Below are positions 35,217 to 44,816 of a DNA stretch of 57,592 nt, in pieces (position 1 is the stretch's first letter; each line of letters opens with the position of its first letter). The translations under genes were made by a program, and so were the position numbers. The notes beneath the pieces are model-generated. The model did not search any database and was not told the origin of the DNA. It saw only the letters and a list, made by a program, of their open reading frames with translations. Source of the stretch: Neptunicoccus cionae (GTDB lineage: Bacteria > Pseudomonadota > Alphaproteobacteria > Rhodobacterales > Rhodobacteraceae); the NCBI RefSeq assembly GCF_014643735.1, contig NZ_BMKA01000011.1, forward strand, positions 1 through 57,592, read 5' to 3'.

Positions 35217-35944
35217 TGACTGACCATGGACCACTGATTCCGCGCAACCGCGCGATCCACCCCGAGCCCTATGATCCTGGCTACAAAACGAGCGTCGCGC
35301 GCTCGCCCTTCCTGCCGTTGCTTTCGATGGAGAGCACTCCCTCGGAAGAGACTGGTCCGAGATTCGGCCACACGAAGCTCGGCGCGCTCGACAACAACCT
35401 GATCTTGAACTGGACAAAGGGTGCTGCTCCCGCCGTGGGCGAAAGAATCCTGGTGCATGGCCGCTTGCTGGACGAGATGAACCGCCCGATACCGAACGCG
35501 CTAATAGAGATCTGGCAGGCTAATGCGGGTGGGCGCTACCGGCACAAGAAAGACACCTATTTCGCACCGCTCGACCCAAATTTCGGCGGCTGCGGTCGGA
35601 CCATCACGGATGAAAACGGATACTACGAATTCTTGACCATTCGTCCAGGGGCTTACCCCTGGCCTAACCGTGCCAATGACTGGCGTCCGATGCACATCCA
35701 CTTTTCGATATTTGGCCACAGCTTCGGCCAAAGGTTAATCTCGCAGATGTATTTCGAGGGCGATCCGCTCATCAATCACTGCCCGATCGCCGCGACCATC
35801 AAGGATCGCAGCCAGCTCGACCGGCTGGTCGCGCCGCTCGATTTCTCGAAATCGCGCCCACTCGATTTTCTCGCCTATAAATTTGACATTGTTTTGCGGG
35901 GTCGCCGTCAGACCATGTTTGAAAACAAGCTGGAGGGCATGTGA
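35216..35944 (+). CDS. pcaH: Protocatechuate 3,4-dioxygenase beta subunit
   Basis: This 242-residue intradiol dioxygenase beta subunit carries the iron ligands Tyr108, Tyr147 (PGAYPW), His160 and His162 (PMHIHFS), which match the order and spacing of the known Fe(III) site. With PcaG it opens the ring of protocatechuate to beta-carboxy-cis,cis-muconate. It is followed after one base by pcaG. Confidence 0.93.
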   Translation: MTDHGPLIPRNRAIHPEPYDPGYKTSVARSPFLPLLSMESTPSEETGPRFGHTKLGALDNNLILNWTKGAAPAVGERILVHGRLLDEMNRPIPNALIEIWQANAGGRYRHKKDTYFAPLDPNFGGCGRTITDENGYYEFLTIRPGAYPWPNRANDWRPMHIHFSIFGHSFGQRLISQMYFEGDPLINHCPIAATIKDRSQLDRLVAPLDFSKSRPLDFLAYKFDIVLRGRRQTMFENKLEGM

Positions 35945-35945
35945 A

Positions 35946-36551
35946 ATGGTTCAGAAACTTGAAACACTGATCGAAAGCGCCTCGCAAACGGCGGGTCCTT
36001 ATGTCCATATCGGCCTGATGCCTACCTATGCGGGAAACGCAGGATACTATGACGAAGAGATTGGCACCACGCCCTTTCTGGATGAAAGCAAGGCCAAGGG
36101 TGAGATCGTTGAGATCGTTGGCTCCGTATTTGACGGCACCGGCTGGGCGATGCGAGATGCGTTGATCGAGAGCTGGCAATGCGATGCTGGGGGCGTGTTT
36201 CCGGGCGATAAAAGCGCCGATCCGGCCTTTACAGGCCATTGCCGCTTTGCGGCCGACGCGGAAAGCGGCGAGTTTACCTTGCGCACAGTCAAACCTGGCT
36301 CTTACCAGGGGCGCGGTGGAGTCGAGAGCGCGCCTCATATTTCCCTTTGGGTCGTCGCACGTGGGATTAACGTAGGTCTCAATACCCGGATCTATTTCGA
36401 AGACGAGGACAACGCCAATGACCCGTTGCTGATCCGAATCGAACAGCGACCACGGGTGAATACCCTGATCGCCAAGAAAACCGGCGACGGCAAGTACCGC
36501 TTCGACATTCGACTACAGGGCGAGGGCGAGACGGTTTTCCTCGACATCTGA
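35946..36551 (+). CDS. pcaG: Protocatechuate 3,4-dioxygenase alpha subunit
   Basis: This 201-residue alpha subunit is homologous to PcaH but lacks the metal ligands, as usual. SQTAGPYVHIGL and the SAPHISLWVVARGIN block are typical. It partners with PcaH and shapes the active site. The frame is open upstream to 35883; the ATG at 35946 directly after pcaH is the real start. Confidence 0.92.
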   Translation: MVQKLETLIESASQTAGPYVHIGLMPTYAGNAGYYDEEIGTTPFLDESKAKGEIVEIVGSVFDGTGWAMRDALIESWQCDAGGVFPGDKSADPAFTGHCRFAADAESGEFTLRTVKPGSYQGRGGVESAPHISLWVVARGINVGLNTRIYFEDEDNANDPLLIRIEQRPRVNTLIAKKTGDGKYRFDIRLQGEGETVFLDI

Positions 36552-36621
36552 CCAGATCGGGGAAAGCGGCATCATATAGATTGGTCATCCCGCGCTTTCG
36601 GCGCACCATAAGGAGCTCGCT

Positions 36622-37686
36622 ATGAGCGCTTCAGTGTTTGAGAGTCCGTGGCTATCCGGTCTGTTCGGCGATGACGCTATGGCAGCGATCCTCTCTCCGG
36701 AACGGCATCTTCAGCACATGCTCGCCTTCGAGGCGGCATGGTCGCGGGCCTGTGGCCGGGCAGGACTGATTGACGCAACTCTGGCCGAGACAGCTGCACA
36801 AGCAATCGAAGTTGCCAAACCCGATCTAACCGATCTTACCAAAGGTACGGCGCAGGATGGTCTGCCGGTGCCGAGTCTGGTCAAACAGCTTAAGGCTATC
36901 GCACCTGAAGAAGCCGTCCACATGGGCGCTACTTCTCAGGATGTGGTCGACACCACGACAGTCCTGGTTCTGCGAGAGGCTTCATTGCTCATCACCAACA
37001 GATTGATTGAATTGGAGAAATTCCTCAAGGAGCTAGAAGAGCGGTTCGGGGATGAACCGTTAATGGGGCGCACAAGAATGCAGGCCGCCACGGTGATCAA
37101 GGTACGTGATCGGGTTCTACCCTGGCGCCTGCCTTTGGCCGAGCATCGGGTGCGGCTGGATCAAATCCGTCCCCGTATCGAGCGGGTACAGATTGGCGGG
37201 GCCTCCGGCGACCGCAAGGCTCTCCGAAATAAGGCGGATGAAGTTGTCGCCGATGTCGCCAACCAGCTCGATCTTGCGCCGACTAAAAAGGCCTGGCACA
37301 CGATGCGTGACGGGATTGTGGAATATGCGTCTCTGCTTTCAATGATTTCTGGCACTCTAGGCAAGATTGGGCAGGACATCGCCCTCATGGCGCAGCAAGG
37401 CATCGGTGTGATCGCGATTTCAGGAGGTGGTACCTCGTCCGCCATGCCTCACAAGAACAACCCGATTGCTGCCGAGCTCTTGGTGACGTTGGCACGGTTC
37501 AATTCGGTACAGGTCTCGGCTATGCATCATGCCTTGATCCATGAACAGGAACGGTCGGGTGCAGCCTGGGCTTTGGAGTGGATGGTCCTCCCCCAAATGC
37601 TGATGGCAACCGCGAGGGGGTTGGGTGCATGCTGCTCGCTCAGTCAATCAATAACAAGAATTGGTGAAGCGGATACAAAAATTTAA
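36622..37686 (+). CDS. pcaB: 3-carboxy-cis,cis-muconate cycloisomerase
   Basis: This 354-residue member of the fumarase/aspartase superfamily has the signature GGGTSSAMPHKNNPIAAE and the N-terminal MGATSQDVVDTT block. It cyclises beta-carboxymuconate to gamma-carboxymuconolactone. At 354 residues it is the short alphaproteobacterial form rather than the about 450-residue pseudomonad form. AAGGAGCTCGCT precedes the ATG. Last gene of the pcaDCHGB operon, converging on the HAD gene. Confidence 0.9.
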   Translation: MSASVFESPWLSGLFGDDAMAAILSPERHLQHMLAFEAAWSRACGRAGLIDATLAETAAQAIEVAKPDLTDLTKGTAQDGLPVPSLVKQLKAIAPEEAVHMGATSQDVVDTTTVLVLREASLLITNRLIELEKFLKELEERFGDEPLMGRTRMQAATVIKVRDRVLPWRLPLAEHRVRLDQIRPRIERVQIGGASGDRKALRNKADEVVADVANQLDLAPTKKAWHTMRDGIVEYASLLSMISGTLGKIGQDIALMAQQGIGVIAISGGGTSSAMPHKNNPIAAELLVTLARFNSVQVSAMHHALIHEQERSGAAWALEWMVLPQMLMATARGLGACCSLSQSITRIGEADTKI

Positions 37687-37813
37687 CAACTATCTTGTTT
37701 GATGGCCGTGTTCCTTCGCAGGTCACAAACTTTGTTTGTTCCGATGGAGATTTGCAGCCGGGTATACGTCGTCCGGTCCATGCGAAGCTGGTTGCCGTCT
37801 ATGGATTGACCAC

Positions 37814-38473
37814 TCAAAGCCCCAACAGTTTCGGCAGGTCAGCCATATCGGTTAGCCGTCGCGCACCGAAGACGTTCTCTGGATTCAAAGCTGTCTTCGG
37901 GAGGTAGGCAAAACAGGTCATCGCAGCGTTGGAGGCCGCCTCGAATCCGCTCATGCTATCTTCGACTACCACGCAATCCTCTGGCGCAACGCCATTCATT
38001 TCGGCCGCATGCAAAAACACATCGGGCGCGGGTTTGCTGGCGCCGACATCATAAGCCGAAAACATATTTCCTTCGAACCAGGGAAGCAGCCCCGACCGTT
38101 CCAGTGTGACACGCATCTTTGCCAGAAGCCCATTTGAGGCTACGCAGAGCGGAATGCCAGCCGACGAAATCAACGTCACCGCCTCACGGGCGCCCGGGAT
38201 CGGCTCGACCTCTTTTCCGAGGGCTTCGAGAACTCTGTCGTAGAAGTCGTGTGGCCATTTCGCAGGAAGGCGCAATCCCCTTTCGCTCACATAACGTTCG
38301 ACATCATGTCTGCTCTTGCCGACGAACAAGCCGTGGCATTCAACGAGTGACAAGCTTGCGCCAGTCGAAAGCAAATAAGCGTGCAGCACGCGATTGAAGG
38401 TCGGCTCGGAGTCTACGAGCACACCGTCACAGTCAAAAATCACGAGTTTCGGTGCGCGTCGCGAAATTGGCAA
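37814..38473 (-). CDS. HAD-superfamily phosphatase
   Basis: This 219-residue HAD hydrolase has motif I DCDGVLVDSE, motif II ASNG and motif IV VVVEDSMSG, similar to sugar-phosphate phosphatases and beta-phosphoglucomutase-like proteins. The start is a TTG at 38473, with AAGGAGGAC 13 bases upstream. It is monocistronic and convergent with pcaB. Its substrate and any link to catabolism are unknown. Confidence 0.82.
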   Translation of the reverse strand: MPISRRAPKLVIFDCDGVLVDSEPTFNRVLHAYLLSTGASLSLVECHGLFVGKSRHDVERYVSERGLRLPAKWPHDFYDRVLEALGKEVEPIPGAREAVTLISSAGIPLCVASNGLLAKMRVTLERSGLLPWFEGNMFSAYDVGASKPAPDVFLHAAEMNGVAPEDCVVVEDSMSGFEAASNAAMTCFAYLPKTALNPENVFGARRLTDMADLPKLLGL

Positions 38474-38831
38474 ATCCAGTTCCCGTCCTCCTTGTTTGAG
38501 AATAATCGCCCAAACTGCTTGGACGATTTCATGCTATAAGCCGCGCTACACCCGGTGTCACCCACCTCCAAACGTTCTGCCATGCGCCGTCGCTAGGTCA
38601 CTAATTGGTGACTCTCCTTCGCTTGAGCCGGCTGTCCCCAGGCCTTTTTTTGAGGAAGGCAACTGAAGGAGGCCCTACATAAGTCTGACGTGAGATCCGA
38701 GAAGAGTATTCACTTGGTCTTCTCTTGAGTTTGAGATCAAGAAATGGCCGATACGCATCGAATTGTCGAGCCGACTCGGAACGCAGAAAGCCTGTTTCAA
38801 ACTGGGCCCCGACGCCGAGACCGACTCGCGT
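38474..38831. other. Intergenic stretch between HAD and sod genes
   Basis: About 360 bases contain the 3' region of sodB and the upstream region of the HAD gene. I see no gene and no strong structure. Confidence 0.4.
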
Positions 38832-39434
38832 TCAGGCGAGGTTGGCTTCGGCAAATTCGTAATTCGCCAGGTTGTCGAGGAAGTTGGTCACATAGTCGGG
38901 CCGCCGGTTGCGGAAGTCGACGTAGTAGCTGTGTTCCCAGACATCGAGGCCCAGCAGCGTCGTGCCCTCTCCTGTAGCCAGCGGGTTCACGCCGTTCGGT
39001 GTTTTGGTGACGGCCAATGTGCCATCAGATTTCTGGATCAGCCACGCCCAGCCGGAGCCGAACTGACCGTTGGCTGCGGTCTTGAAATCGGCCTTGAATT
39101 GCTCGACCGAACCGAAGGCATCGACAATCTTGCCTTCGAGTTTACCCGGGATGCCGCCACCCGCAGGCGAAAGTGCGTTCCAGAAATGAATGTGGTTCCA
39201 GTGTTGGCCCGCATTGTTGAACACGGGCGCACGATCGGCATCGCCATAGGTGAGCGCGATGATTTCTTCCAGTGTCTTGCCTTGCAGGTCGGCGTTCGCG
39301 TCCACAAAGCCGTTGAGCGCGGTTACGTAGGCCTGATGGTGCTTGTCGTGATGCAATTCCAACGTTTCCTGGCTCATCCCCCGCGCGGCAAGGGCTGCGT
39401 GGTCGTAGGTTAGGGCGGGCAATTCAAAGGCCAT
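38832..39434 (-). CDS. sodB: Superoxide dismutase, Fe/Mn type
   Basis: This 200-residue cytosolic Fe/Mn superoxide dismutase shows metal-ligand blocks LHHDKHHQAYV, GQHWNHIHFW and LDVWEHSYY. It removes superoxide. Two ATGs are adjacent; the second (39434) is better spaced from AGGAGAG. It is divergent from the iron-sulfur-type regulator at 39524, which may control it. Ring-hydroxylating oxygenases leak reactive oxygen, so its presence near the catabolic genes is reasonable. Confidence 0.92.
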   Translation of the reverse strand: MAFELPALTYDHAALAARGMSQETLELHHDKHHQAYVTALNGFVDANADLQGKTLEEIIALTYGDADRAPVFNNAGQHWNHIHFWNALSPAGGGIPGKLEGKIVDAFGSVEQFKADFKTAANGQFGSGWAWLIQKSDGTLAVTKTPNGVNPLATGEGTTLLGLDVWEHSYYVDFRNRRPDYVTNFLDNLANYEFAEANLA

Positions 39435-39523
39435 CATGTCTCTCCTTATCGGGTCCGGCTTGCGTCATGGTACGTGAGCGGGTAATTAAACAAGTGAAGA
39501 CTTTGAAAAACAATCCGGCCAAT

Positions 39524-40198
39524 ATGTCAAGCGATCACTTGGAAAAATACCCGGATGCACCACGTGCGCCGTCGGATCGCATCCTGATGACCCTGAAGAT
39601 GCAGGGCGCGTTGACCTCGTCGCAGATCGGCGAACGGCTTGGGATCACCGGTGAGGGCGCGCGCCAGCAGCTCATGAAGCTCTCGAATGACGGGCTGGTC
39701 CGCGAAGAGCGGCGCAGTGCGAGCCGAGGCCGTCCATCGACCTACTGGCACCTGTCCGAAAAGGGGCAGGCACGGTTTCCGAATACCCACGCCGGGCTAA
39801 CCGTTGAAATCCTGAGCAGCATTCAGGATGAGTTGGGTGCGGAGGCCCTGGATCGGGTTATCTCGGCCAGAGAGACTAGGACACGGGCACAATACGAAGC
39901 CGCGATGGTGGGATGCGGCAGCCTGAAGGAGCGCGTCGCCAGACTGGCTGAACTGCGCTCTGACGAAGGCTATATGGCGAGTTTCGAGGATGCCGGTGAC
40001 GGGACGTTCCTATTTGTCGAAAACCACTGCCCGATCTGCGCTGCCGCGCGTTTCTGTCAAGGTTTCTGCCGGTCCGAACAGGCGGTTTTTGAGCAGGTTC
40101 TGGGCCCTGGTACCGCCATCGAGAGGGTCGAGCATATTGTGAGAGGTGGCCGCCGTTGCACCTACCGGATCGGGAAGGTGGCCGCAGGCGCAGCCTGA
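39524..40198 (+). CDS. Winged-helix regulator with Cys cluster (SufR-like)
   Basis: This regulator of about 224 residues has an N-terminal ArsR/DeoR-type winged helix (LTSSQIGERLGITGEGARQQLMKLSNDGLV) and a C-terminal cysteine cluster, CPICAAARFCQGFC, of the kind that holds an iron-sulfur cluster in SufR-type repressors. The ATG at 39524 is chosen; ATG 39467 and GTG 39494 are in frame upstream and no ribosome site decides. It is divergent from sodB, so it probably senses iron-sulfur damage or oxidative stress and controls sodB. Confidence 0.78.
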   Translation: MSSDHLEKYPDAPRAPSDRILMTLKMQGALTSSQIGERLGITGEGARQQLMKLSNDGLVREERRSASRGRPSTYWHLSEKGQARFPNTHAGLTVEILSSIQDELGAEALDRVISARETRTRAQYEAAMVGCGSLKERVARLAELRSDEGYMASFEDAGDGTFLFVENHCPICAAARFCQGFCRSEQAVFEQVLGPGTAIERVEHIVRGGRRCTYRIGKVAAGAA

Positions 40199-40212
40199 CC
40201 GGCGCCGACACC

Positions 40213-41409
40213 CTATTCAGCGGGGATCTGCGCCTCCTTTCGAGGTACAGAAAGCATCGCCAGAGCAAAAGCGATCACGGAACAGGCTGCGATGGCCACG
40301 ATCATCGGAATGGGCGTGCCGTCAAAGAATGCGCCCGCAATCCCGATCATGACCGTCGCCGTCATGAATTGCAGTGCACCCATCAGCGCTGACGCCGTTC
40401 CGGCTTTTTCTCCATGATCTTCCAGAGCGAGCACCGCCGTGCCCGGCACGACGAGACCCAGAAACGCATAGCCGCATAGAAGCAGAACAATCATCACCGG
40501 CAGCGTTGCGATCCCGACCAGTTCCGTGATCAGCAGCAGCAGCATGACAGCCACATTCGCCGCCGTCGCAAACCGGATCATCGGCCCTAGCCCGAAGCGT
40601 CGGCTCAGATACCCGTTGAGTTGGGCGACGCCGATAAACCCTGCGGCGTTGATCGAAAAGGCGAGGCTGTATTGCGTCGGGCTCAGTCCATAGTACTCGA
40701 TCAGGATGAAGGACGAGTTCGCCACATAGGCCATGAAGCTGGCCAACCCGAATGCACCAACAAAGACGATGCCGAGAAACCTCGGTTCGCGCAGAAGGCT
40801 TGCGTAGTCCCGGAGCGAGCGTGCAAGGCTGCTGTCGCCGCGCTGTTCGGGGGGGCGGGTTTCCTTGAGCGCGGTGGTCAGAAGCACAAGCGCCGCGATG
40901 GCCGCCGCCGCCATCGACCAGAAGATCGTGCGCCAACCACCTGCGGCGAGCGCAGCGCTTCCCGCCAGCGGAGCGAGGACCGGCGCAATACTGACCACCA
41001 GCATTAGCGTGGCCATGAGCTGCGCGGCCTGAGGGCCGGTATAGAGATCTCGAATGACGGCACGCGCGATCACCATTCCCGCTGCTGCGCCCAGCCCCTG
41101 AAGCGCACGCGCGGCGATCAGCCATTGAATGTCCGGGGCCAGCGCGGAACCGACCGCCCCCAGCAGATAGAGTGTCAGACCGATGAATAGCGGCAGCCTG
41201 CGGCCGAACATGTCCGAAAGCGGGCCATAGATGAGCTGAGCCAGTGACATGGAGACAAAGAACGAAAGAAGGCTTAGCTGAACGGTCACCGTGTCGGTGT
41301 CAAAGACATCCTCGATGACTGGAAGCGCGGGCAGATACATGTTGATCGCCAGCGGGCCGACCGCAGTCAGCAGGCCCAGGACGAGGGCTGTGAGATAGAA
41401 ACTGCGCAT
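40213..41409 (-). CDS. MFS multidrug efflux transporter, Bcr/CflA type
   Basis: This protein of about 398 residues has 12 hydrophobic segments and the Bcr/CflA features NMYLPALPVIEDVF in helix 1 and GPLSDMFGRRLPLFIG at loop 2-3. It exports drugs or toxic metabolites with proton exchange. The ATG at 41409 follows AAAGG; a frame from 41436 adds nine residues. It is transcribed in the same direction as the HxlR gene, 128 bases away. Confidence 0.87.
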   Translation of the reverse strand: MRSFYLTALVLGLLTAVGPLAINMYLPALPVIEDVFDTDTVTVQLSLLSFFVSMSLAQLIYGPLSDMFGRRLPLFIGLTLYLLGAVGSALAPDIQWLIAARALQGLGAAAGMVIARAVIRDLYTGPQAAQLMATLMLVVSIAPVLAPLAGSAALAAGGWRTIFWSMAAAAIAALVLLTTALKETRPPEQRGDSSLARSLRDYASLLREPRFLGIVFVGAFGLASFMAYVANSSFILIEYYGLSPTQYSLAFSINAAGFIGVAQLNGYLSRRFGLGPMIRFATAANVAVMLLLLITELVGIATLPVMIVLLLCGYAFLGLVVPGTAVLALEDHGEKAGTASALMGALQFMTATVMIGIAGAFFDGTPIPMIVAIAACSVIAFALAMLSVPRKEAQIPAE

Positions 41410-41537
41410 GAAAGGAACCTTTCCAAGGCTGCCCATTCGTTTGGGCCGATCGACATATGTGTTGACCCGAGGACTGGCTCATCCGGCGTGTCGACCGTGA
41501 CAAACCTGACAGGTCATTGAAGGCAGGGGCCCGGACC

Positions 41538-41984
41538 CTAGGAAACCAGGGGCATATCCTCTCCCTTATGGTCAAACGCCTCACGCGCCTGGCGGATCTG
41601 GTCATGGCTTCGGTCGGCCCAGACAATCAGCCCGGCCAGAGGTTCGAGCGCGGACCGGCCAAGATCCGTCAGACGATAATCGACCATCGGCGGTGTCGTC
41701 GGGTAGACGGTCCGCTCAACCAGCCCATCGCGCTGCAGCGAGCGCAGCGTCTGGGTCAGCATCCTCTTGGAGATGTCACCGACAACCCTGTTCAATGCGC
41801 TGAACCTCTTTGGCTCACGAGCGAGCAGCGTCAGGATCAGAACCGACCATTTGTCTCCGATACGGTCCAGCACATCGCGGACCGGACAACTTGCCGTATC
41901 AATGCCGCCTTCCGGACTGGTCTCGAAATGCTTGATGAGGTCACCGAGCACATCAGCAGGGTTACTTTGGTGTTCCCTGGTCAT
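41538..41984 (-). CDS. HxlR-family regulator, QorR-like
   Basis: This 148-residue HxlR winged-helix protein contains [23 protein letters not shown], with a conserved N-terminal cysteine used for redox or quinone sensing in QorR/YodB-type proteins. The ATG at 41984 follows GAAGAAGG; a further start at 42038 is in frame. It is divergent from the NmrA-type quinone oxidoreductase gene, the same pairing as qorR/qorB, so it probably represses that gene until quinones appear. Confidence 0.85.
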   Translation of the reverse strand: MTREHQSNPADVLGDLIKHFETSPEGGIDTASCPVRDVLDRIGDKWSVLILTLLAREPKRFSALNRVVGDISKRMLTQTLRSLQRDGLVERTVYPTTPPMVDYRLTDLGRSALEPLAGLIVWADRSHDQIRQAREAFDHKGEDMPLVS

Positions 41985-42078
41985 TTGCAACTGCCTTCTT
42001 CCAATGCTGAGCAATAGTAGGTAACTGAAAGAGACCATACCTCATATGTATACCAGAATCAAAGTAAAGGACATGTTC

Positions 42079-42957
42079 ATGGCGGATCAGACGGCAAAAT
42101 ACCTCGTCACAGGTGCATCGGGCCAACTCGGCGCGCTTGTCGTTGCCGAACTGGTCGGCAAGGTTCCGGCCAAGAACGTCGTGGCCCTTGTGCGTAGACC
42201 CGACGCGGCTGCCGCTCTGGAAGGGCACGGCGTTGAAGTGCGCATCGGCGACTACGACGACCGCGCATCGCTCGAGCAGGCCTTTCAGGGCATCGACCGG
42301 CTGCTCCTGATCTCTGCTTCCGAAATGGGCAGACGTGCCGAGCAACACAAGAATGCGGTTGATGCCGCTGTGGCGGCCGGTGTTGGCTTTCTTGCCTATA
42401 CCTCGGTTCTCAGGGCCGAGACGAACAGCATCGGACTTGCCGCCGACCATCGCGAAACCGAAGCGGCGATCAGGGCCTCCGGCCTGCCTCACGCCTTCCT
42501 GCGCCATGGCTGGTATACCGAGAACCAGACGGCTTCGATCCCGCCCGCGCTCGAACATGGGGCCTATCTCGGCGCGGCTGGCGACGGGCTGTTCTCTAGC
42601 GCGACCCGTCAGGACTATGCAGAAGGCGACGTTGCCGTTTTGGCCGCCGATACCATTCAGTCCGGGGCGATCTACGAGTTGGCCGGGGACGAAAGCTACA
42701 CGATGGCCGAGTTTGTCGAGGTGATCTCTGCGGCGGCCGGAAAGCCCGTCGCCTATGTCAACATGAGCGAGGCGGAATTTGCTGGCGCTTTGGAAGGCGC
42801 CGGCCTGCCCGCCCCGATTGCCGCGCTGCTTGCCGACAGCGACGCCAATGCAGCCAAGGGTGCGCTGATGGATGAAAGCCACACGCTTCAAAAGTTGATC
42901 GGGCGCCCGACAACCCCCTGGGCCGAAACGGTCCGCGCCACTGAGAAGGCACTTTGA
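42079..42957 (+). CDS. NAD(P)H:quinone oxidoreductase, QorB/NmrA type
   Basis: This 292-residue atypical SDR of the NmrA/QOR2 type has the nucleotide motif VTGASGQLG near the N-terminus and the AYTSVLRA block. It reduces quinones at the expense of NADPH. Three ATGs lie in frame; 42079 has AAAGGA at a good distance. It is divergent from the HxlR regulator. Quinones form when catechol-type intermediates such as protocatechuate oxidise, so this is plausibly a protective function for the pathway. Confidence 0.85.
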   Translation: MADQTAKYLVTGASGQLGALVVAELVGKVPAKNVVALVRRPDAAAALEGHGVEVRIGDYDDRASLEQAFQGIDRLLLISASEMGRRAEQHKNAVDAAVAAGVGFLAYTSVLRAETNSIGLAADHRETEAAIRASGLPHAFLRHGWYTENQTASIPPALEHGAYLGAAGDGLFSSATRQDYAEGDVAVLAADTIQSGAIYELAGDESYTMAEFVEVISAAAGKPVAYVNMSEAEFAGALEGAGLPAPIAALLADSDANAAKGALMDESHTLQKLIGRPTTPWAETVRATEKAL

Positions 42958-43019
42958 ACGAATAACTCGAACAAGCATCGGGCCTTGCCTGACTGCTACA
43001 AACAACAGGAGCGCTCAAT

Positions 43020-43787
43020 TTGGCTGAGATTATTGATTTGGCAAAAGCCCGTTATCCAGATTTAGGTCACCGCCGTGTGGTCATTGCCGGAGGAACCGGA
43101 GATGTTGGCGAGGGGATTATTCGCGCATGGGTGAAATCTGGTGCACATGTCGTCGTTCCGTCCAGAACCGATCGCAAGATCGATGAGCTGCGAGGAATCC
43201 TTTCGGATCTCGAAGGTCCGGGAAGGGTGGATTTTGTATCCGGCGACTCCGCCAGCTTCGAAGACGCTGAGGAGATGGCCAAGCGCGTCATTAGCGAATT
43301 CGGCCCGGTTACGGATATCGTTGCTTCGATCGGCGGATGGTGGCAGAAAAACCCCCTGTGGGAAATCTCGGACGAAGACTGGCAGAGCTTCTTTGTCAGC
43401 GTAAGTAGCGCCCATGTCGCGACGGTTCGCGCTTGGGTTCCCCATCTGCCGCAATCTGGAACCTACCAGTTGATCCTCGGGGGAAGCGCCCAGATGCCGG
43501 TGCCCGGCGCGTCGATTATCAACATGCAGCAGGCGGCGCTTTTAATGATGCGCAAGGTGCTGACCGCTGAACTTGGTGACCGGCTTCGCGTCGCGTCGCA
43601 GGTCCTTGGCCCAGTGGTTACACGTGCACGCGAACACGTTGATCCGAACTGGGTTGCGAATGGGGAAGTTGGGCTGGTTTCCGCCGCAATCGCTGCCGAT
43701 CCGGCAGTGACCGGCGTCGATTTCGTTTCCTACGACAAGAGCCAGATGTTGGAGACCCTGGTCGCGCTGAAAGTCTACCCCGGGTGA
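43020..43787 (+). CDS. SDR-family protein lacking the usual catalytic residues
   Basis: This 255-residue Rossmann-fold protein has the cofactor motif AGGTGDVGEG and SDR-like helices. In the active-site region the expected Tyr-x-x-x-Lys reads as INMQQAA, so the catalytic Tyr and Lys appear to be absent. It may bind NAD(P) without catalysing a normal SDR reaction, or be a divergent family. The start is TTG at 43020 with AGGAG upstream. It follows the quinone oxidoreductase gene in the same direction. Confidence 0.75.
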   Translation: MAEIIDLAKARYPDLGHRRVVIAGGTGDVGEGIIRAWVKSGAHVVVPSRTDRKIDELRGILSDLEGPGRVDFVSGDSASFEDAEEMAKRVISEFGPVTDIVASIGGWWQKNPLWEISDEDWQSFFVSVSSAHVATVRAWVPHLPQSGTYQLILGGSAQMPVPGASIINMQQAALLMMRKVLTAELGDRLRVASQVLGPVVTRAREHVDPNWVANGEVGLVSAAIAADPAVTGVDFVSYDKSQMLETLVALKVYPG

Positions 43788-43879
43788 AAGGCCTACGGAT
43801 CAAAGTTGACAAAATGCCGACCTGGCAAACCACATAGAAATTGATAGTCCCGCTCGCGAGTAAATTAAGGAAGACGGCA

Positions 43880-44785
43880 ATGAAAGCAATCAAATTCAAT
43901 GAGTTCGGCGGACCTGAAGTCCTTGAACTGGTCGAAGTTGACGAACCCCATGCCGGGCCCGGCCAGGTGCGGATTGCGGTCCGCGCAGCCGGGGTAAATC
44001 CGGCGGAGTGGAAGATCCGGGCCGGGTATTTCAAGGATTTCATGCCCGTTGAGTTTCCCGCTGGCGTGGGGTTCGAAGCCTCCGGAATGGTCGATGAGGT
44101 TGGTGAAGGCGTGAGCGGCGTGGCCGTGGGCGATGCCGTTTTTGGTGCAGGTATCGGCACATTCGCGGACTATGCAGTGCTGAACTACTGGACGGCCAAA
44201 CCTGATGCGATGCCCTTTGACGTGGCTGGAGGGATGACAGTCGCTTCGGAGACCGCCATTCGCAGCCTCGACTATGTCGGAGCCAAGGCGGGCGAGACGA
44301 TCCTGATTTCCGGCGCGGCTGGCGGCGTCGGTTCGGTCGCGGTCCAGGTCGCTAAGGCGCGCGGGATCACCGTCATCGGCACAGCCAGCGCAGCCAAGCA
44401 TGACTATCTGAGCGGTCTCGGAGCAACGCCGACCACCTACGAACCCGGGCTCGCCGACCGGTTGAAGACCCTTGCGCCAGAAGGGATCGACGCGACCCTC
44501 GACCTGGTCGGCGCGGGCAACATTCCCGAACTGATCCAAATCACCGGCGAGGCGTCGCGGGTTATCTCAATCGTCGATTTCTCCGCCCCCGAATATGGTG
44601 CCCAATTCTCGCCCACCCCGCAGGCACAGCCGGAACAGGCGCTACAGGAGGCAGCGCGGCTCTACTCCGAGGGCGCGTTGGATCTACGCATCGAAAGAAC
44701 CTTCTCCCTGGATCAGGTCGGCCCAGCCCATGAACTCAGCGCTGAGGGCCGTGTAACCGGCAAGCTCATTATTGCGATAAGCTGA
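43880..44785 (+). CDS. Zinc-free quinone oxidoreductase (MDR family)
   Basis: This 301-residue medium-chain reductase starts MKAIKFNEFGGPEVLELVEV and has the NADPH motif AAGGVGSVAVQVA. It lacks structural zinc cysteines, as in quinone oxidoreductases and related enone reductases. The ATG at 43880 follows AGGAAG. It is part of a run of plus-strand oxidoreductase genes, with the luciferase-like gene 31 bases downstream, and probably detoxifies quinones or unsaturated carbonyls. Confidence 0.85.
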   Translation: MKAIKFNEFGGPEVLELVEVDEPHAGPGQVRIAVRAAGVNPAEWKIRAGYFKDFMPVEFPAGVGFEASGMVDEVGEGVSGVAVGDAVFGAGIGTFADYAVLNYWTAKPDAMPFDVAGGMTVASETAIRSLDYVGAKAGETILISGAAGGVGSVAVQVAKARGITVIGTASAAKHDYLSGLGATPTTYEPGLADRLKTLAPEGIDATLDLVGAGNIPELIQITGEASRVISIVDFSAPEYGAQFSPTPQAQPEQALQEAARLYSEGALDLRIERTFSLDQVGPAHELSAEGRVTGKLIIAIS

Positions 44786-44816
44786 GCCGGACCCTGGAAC
44801 AATCGAGCGAACCGCA

